NCBI GenBank assembly: GCA_023442905.1
Contig: JAEZWY010000222.1
Span: 1-23,446 of the forward strand
Reading direction: 5' to 3'
Length of the DNA: 23,446 nt
From: Bacillota bacterium
GTDB taxonomy: Bacteria; Bacillota; Bacilli; Lactobacillales; Aerococcaceae
Shown piece after piece: positions 23,231 to 23,446 of this stretch. Below the pieces are notes generated by a model that was given only the letters and a program-made list of their open reading frames with translations, searched no databases and was not told the origin of the DNA. The first letter of the stretch is position 1, and every line of letters starts with the position of its first letter. The position numbers and the translations under genes were made by a program.

Positions 23231-23446
23231 GTGACTGAAGTAAATCAAGACATCGATCTATCTTTATATATAAATCAATCCGCCATTCAGGACTTGGGCC
23301 CAGTAATAGAAGGCGTTCAAGTGTGGGGGCCGGTAACGAATCAAGCTTTTAGGAAAACTTTCTTGGACTGGTATGATCAGGAAAGTCGCCGGTTACCCTG
23401 GCGTGAATCTAAAGATCCATACCGGATTTGGGTATCGGAAATCATG
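23231..23446 (+). CDS. mutY: A/G-specific adenine glycosylase MutY (N-terminal part only)
   Basis: The frame from GTG at 23231 stays open to the window edge (72 codons). It contains FRKTFLDWYDQESRRLPWR then SKDPYRIWVSEIM, which matches the conserved N-terminus of MutY (WYD...LPWR...DPY..WVSEIM). MutY removes adenine opposite 8-oxoguanine. The catalytic Glu and iron-sulfur cluster lie beyond the window. About 40 residues precede the conserved start. They come from the GTG, which is supported by AAGGAAG seven bases upstream. The gene follows recX by 31 bases and is probably co-transcribed, pairing two DNA repair functions. Confidence 0.85.
   Translation, partial: MTEVNQDIDLSLYINQSAIQDLGPVIEGVQVWGPVTNQAFRKTFLDWYDQESRRLPWRESKDPYRIWVSEIM

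Noticed and set aside
1..23446. CRISPR array, tRNA, rRNA, insertion sequence or prophage
   Set aside because: No regularly spaced direct repeats, tRNA cloverleaf, rRNA sequence, transposase motifs or phage genes were seen on either strand.

Overview
The window looks like a chromosomal segment of a low-GC Gram-positive bacterium of the order Lactobacillales. The evidence is AT-rich intergenic DNA, strong GGAGG ribosome binding sites, T-box leaders, lipoprotein signal peptides, a malic-enzyme locus of the mae type and paired small DUF2922/DUF1659 genes. An Aerococcus-like genus is my guess from gene content, but the sequence cannot prove it.

Left part (1-9190): an organosulfur module. A leftward FAD/NAD(P)-binding protein (YdhS-like, C-terminus outside the window) lies divergent from two rightward operons. 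Each operon is preceded by its own T-box leader with AUG (methionine) in the specifier position. Operon 1 (2242-4816) encodes a luciferase-like monooxygenase, a small CxxC redoxin and an NtaA/SnaA/DszA-type monooxygenase. This matches the order YtmO-YtnI-YtnJ (CmoO-CmoI-CmoJ) of the B. subtilis S-alkyl-cysteine operon. Operon 2 (5491-9115) encodes an amino-acid ABC transporter (ATPase, permease, lipoprotein) and a second CmoJ-type monooxygenase. The ATPase gene is broken by a one-base frameshift in an A-rich run. The inferred job is uptake and oxidative cleavage of organic sulfur compounds when charged methionine tRNA is scarce.

Middle part (9196-14165): a malate utilisation locus. A leftward CitA/CitB-type two-component system (maeK-maeR) lies divergent from rightward maeP (2-hydroxycarboxylate transporter) and maeE (malic enzyme). 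MaeR looks intact. MaeK has a good sensor domain, PAS region and H-box, but its ATP-binding region has lost the recognisable N and G boxes.

Right part (14191-23446): mostly housekeeping genes. They are a leftward oligopeptide-binding lipoprotein, tyrA, and an OFA-type MFS transporter with a long hairpin in its predicted 5' leader; rightward galE; a membrane-anchored Ser-rich LysM protein; and a solitary small XRE regulator. Then come leftward DUF1659 and DUF2922 genes, and rightward recX (with a long charged N-terminal extension) followed by the start of mutY. Most genes are separated by clear Rho-independent terminators.
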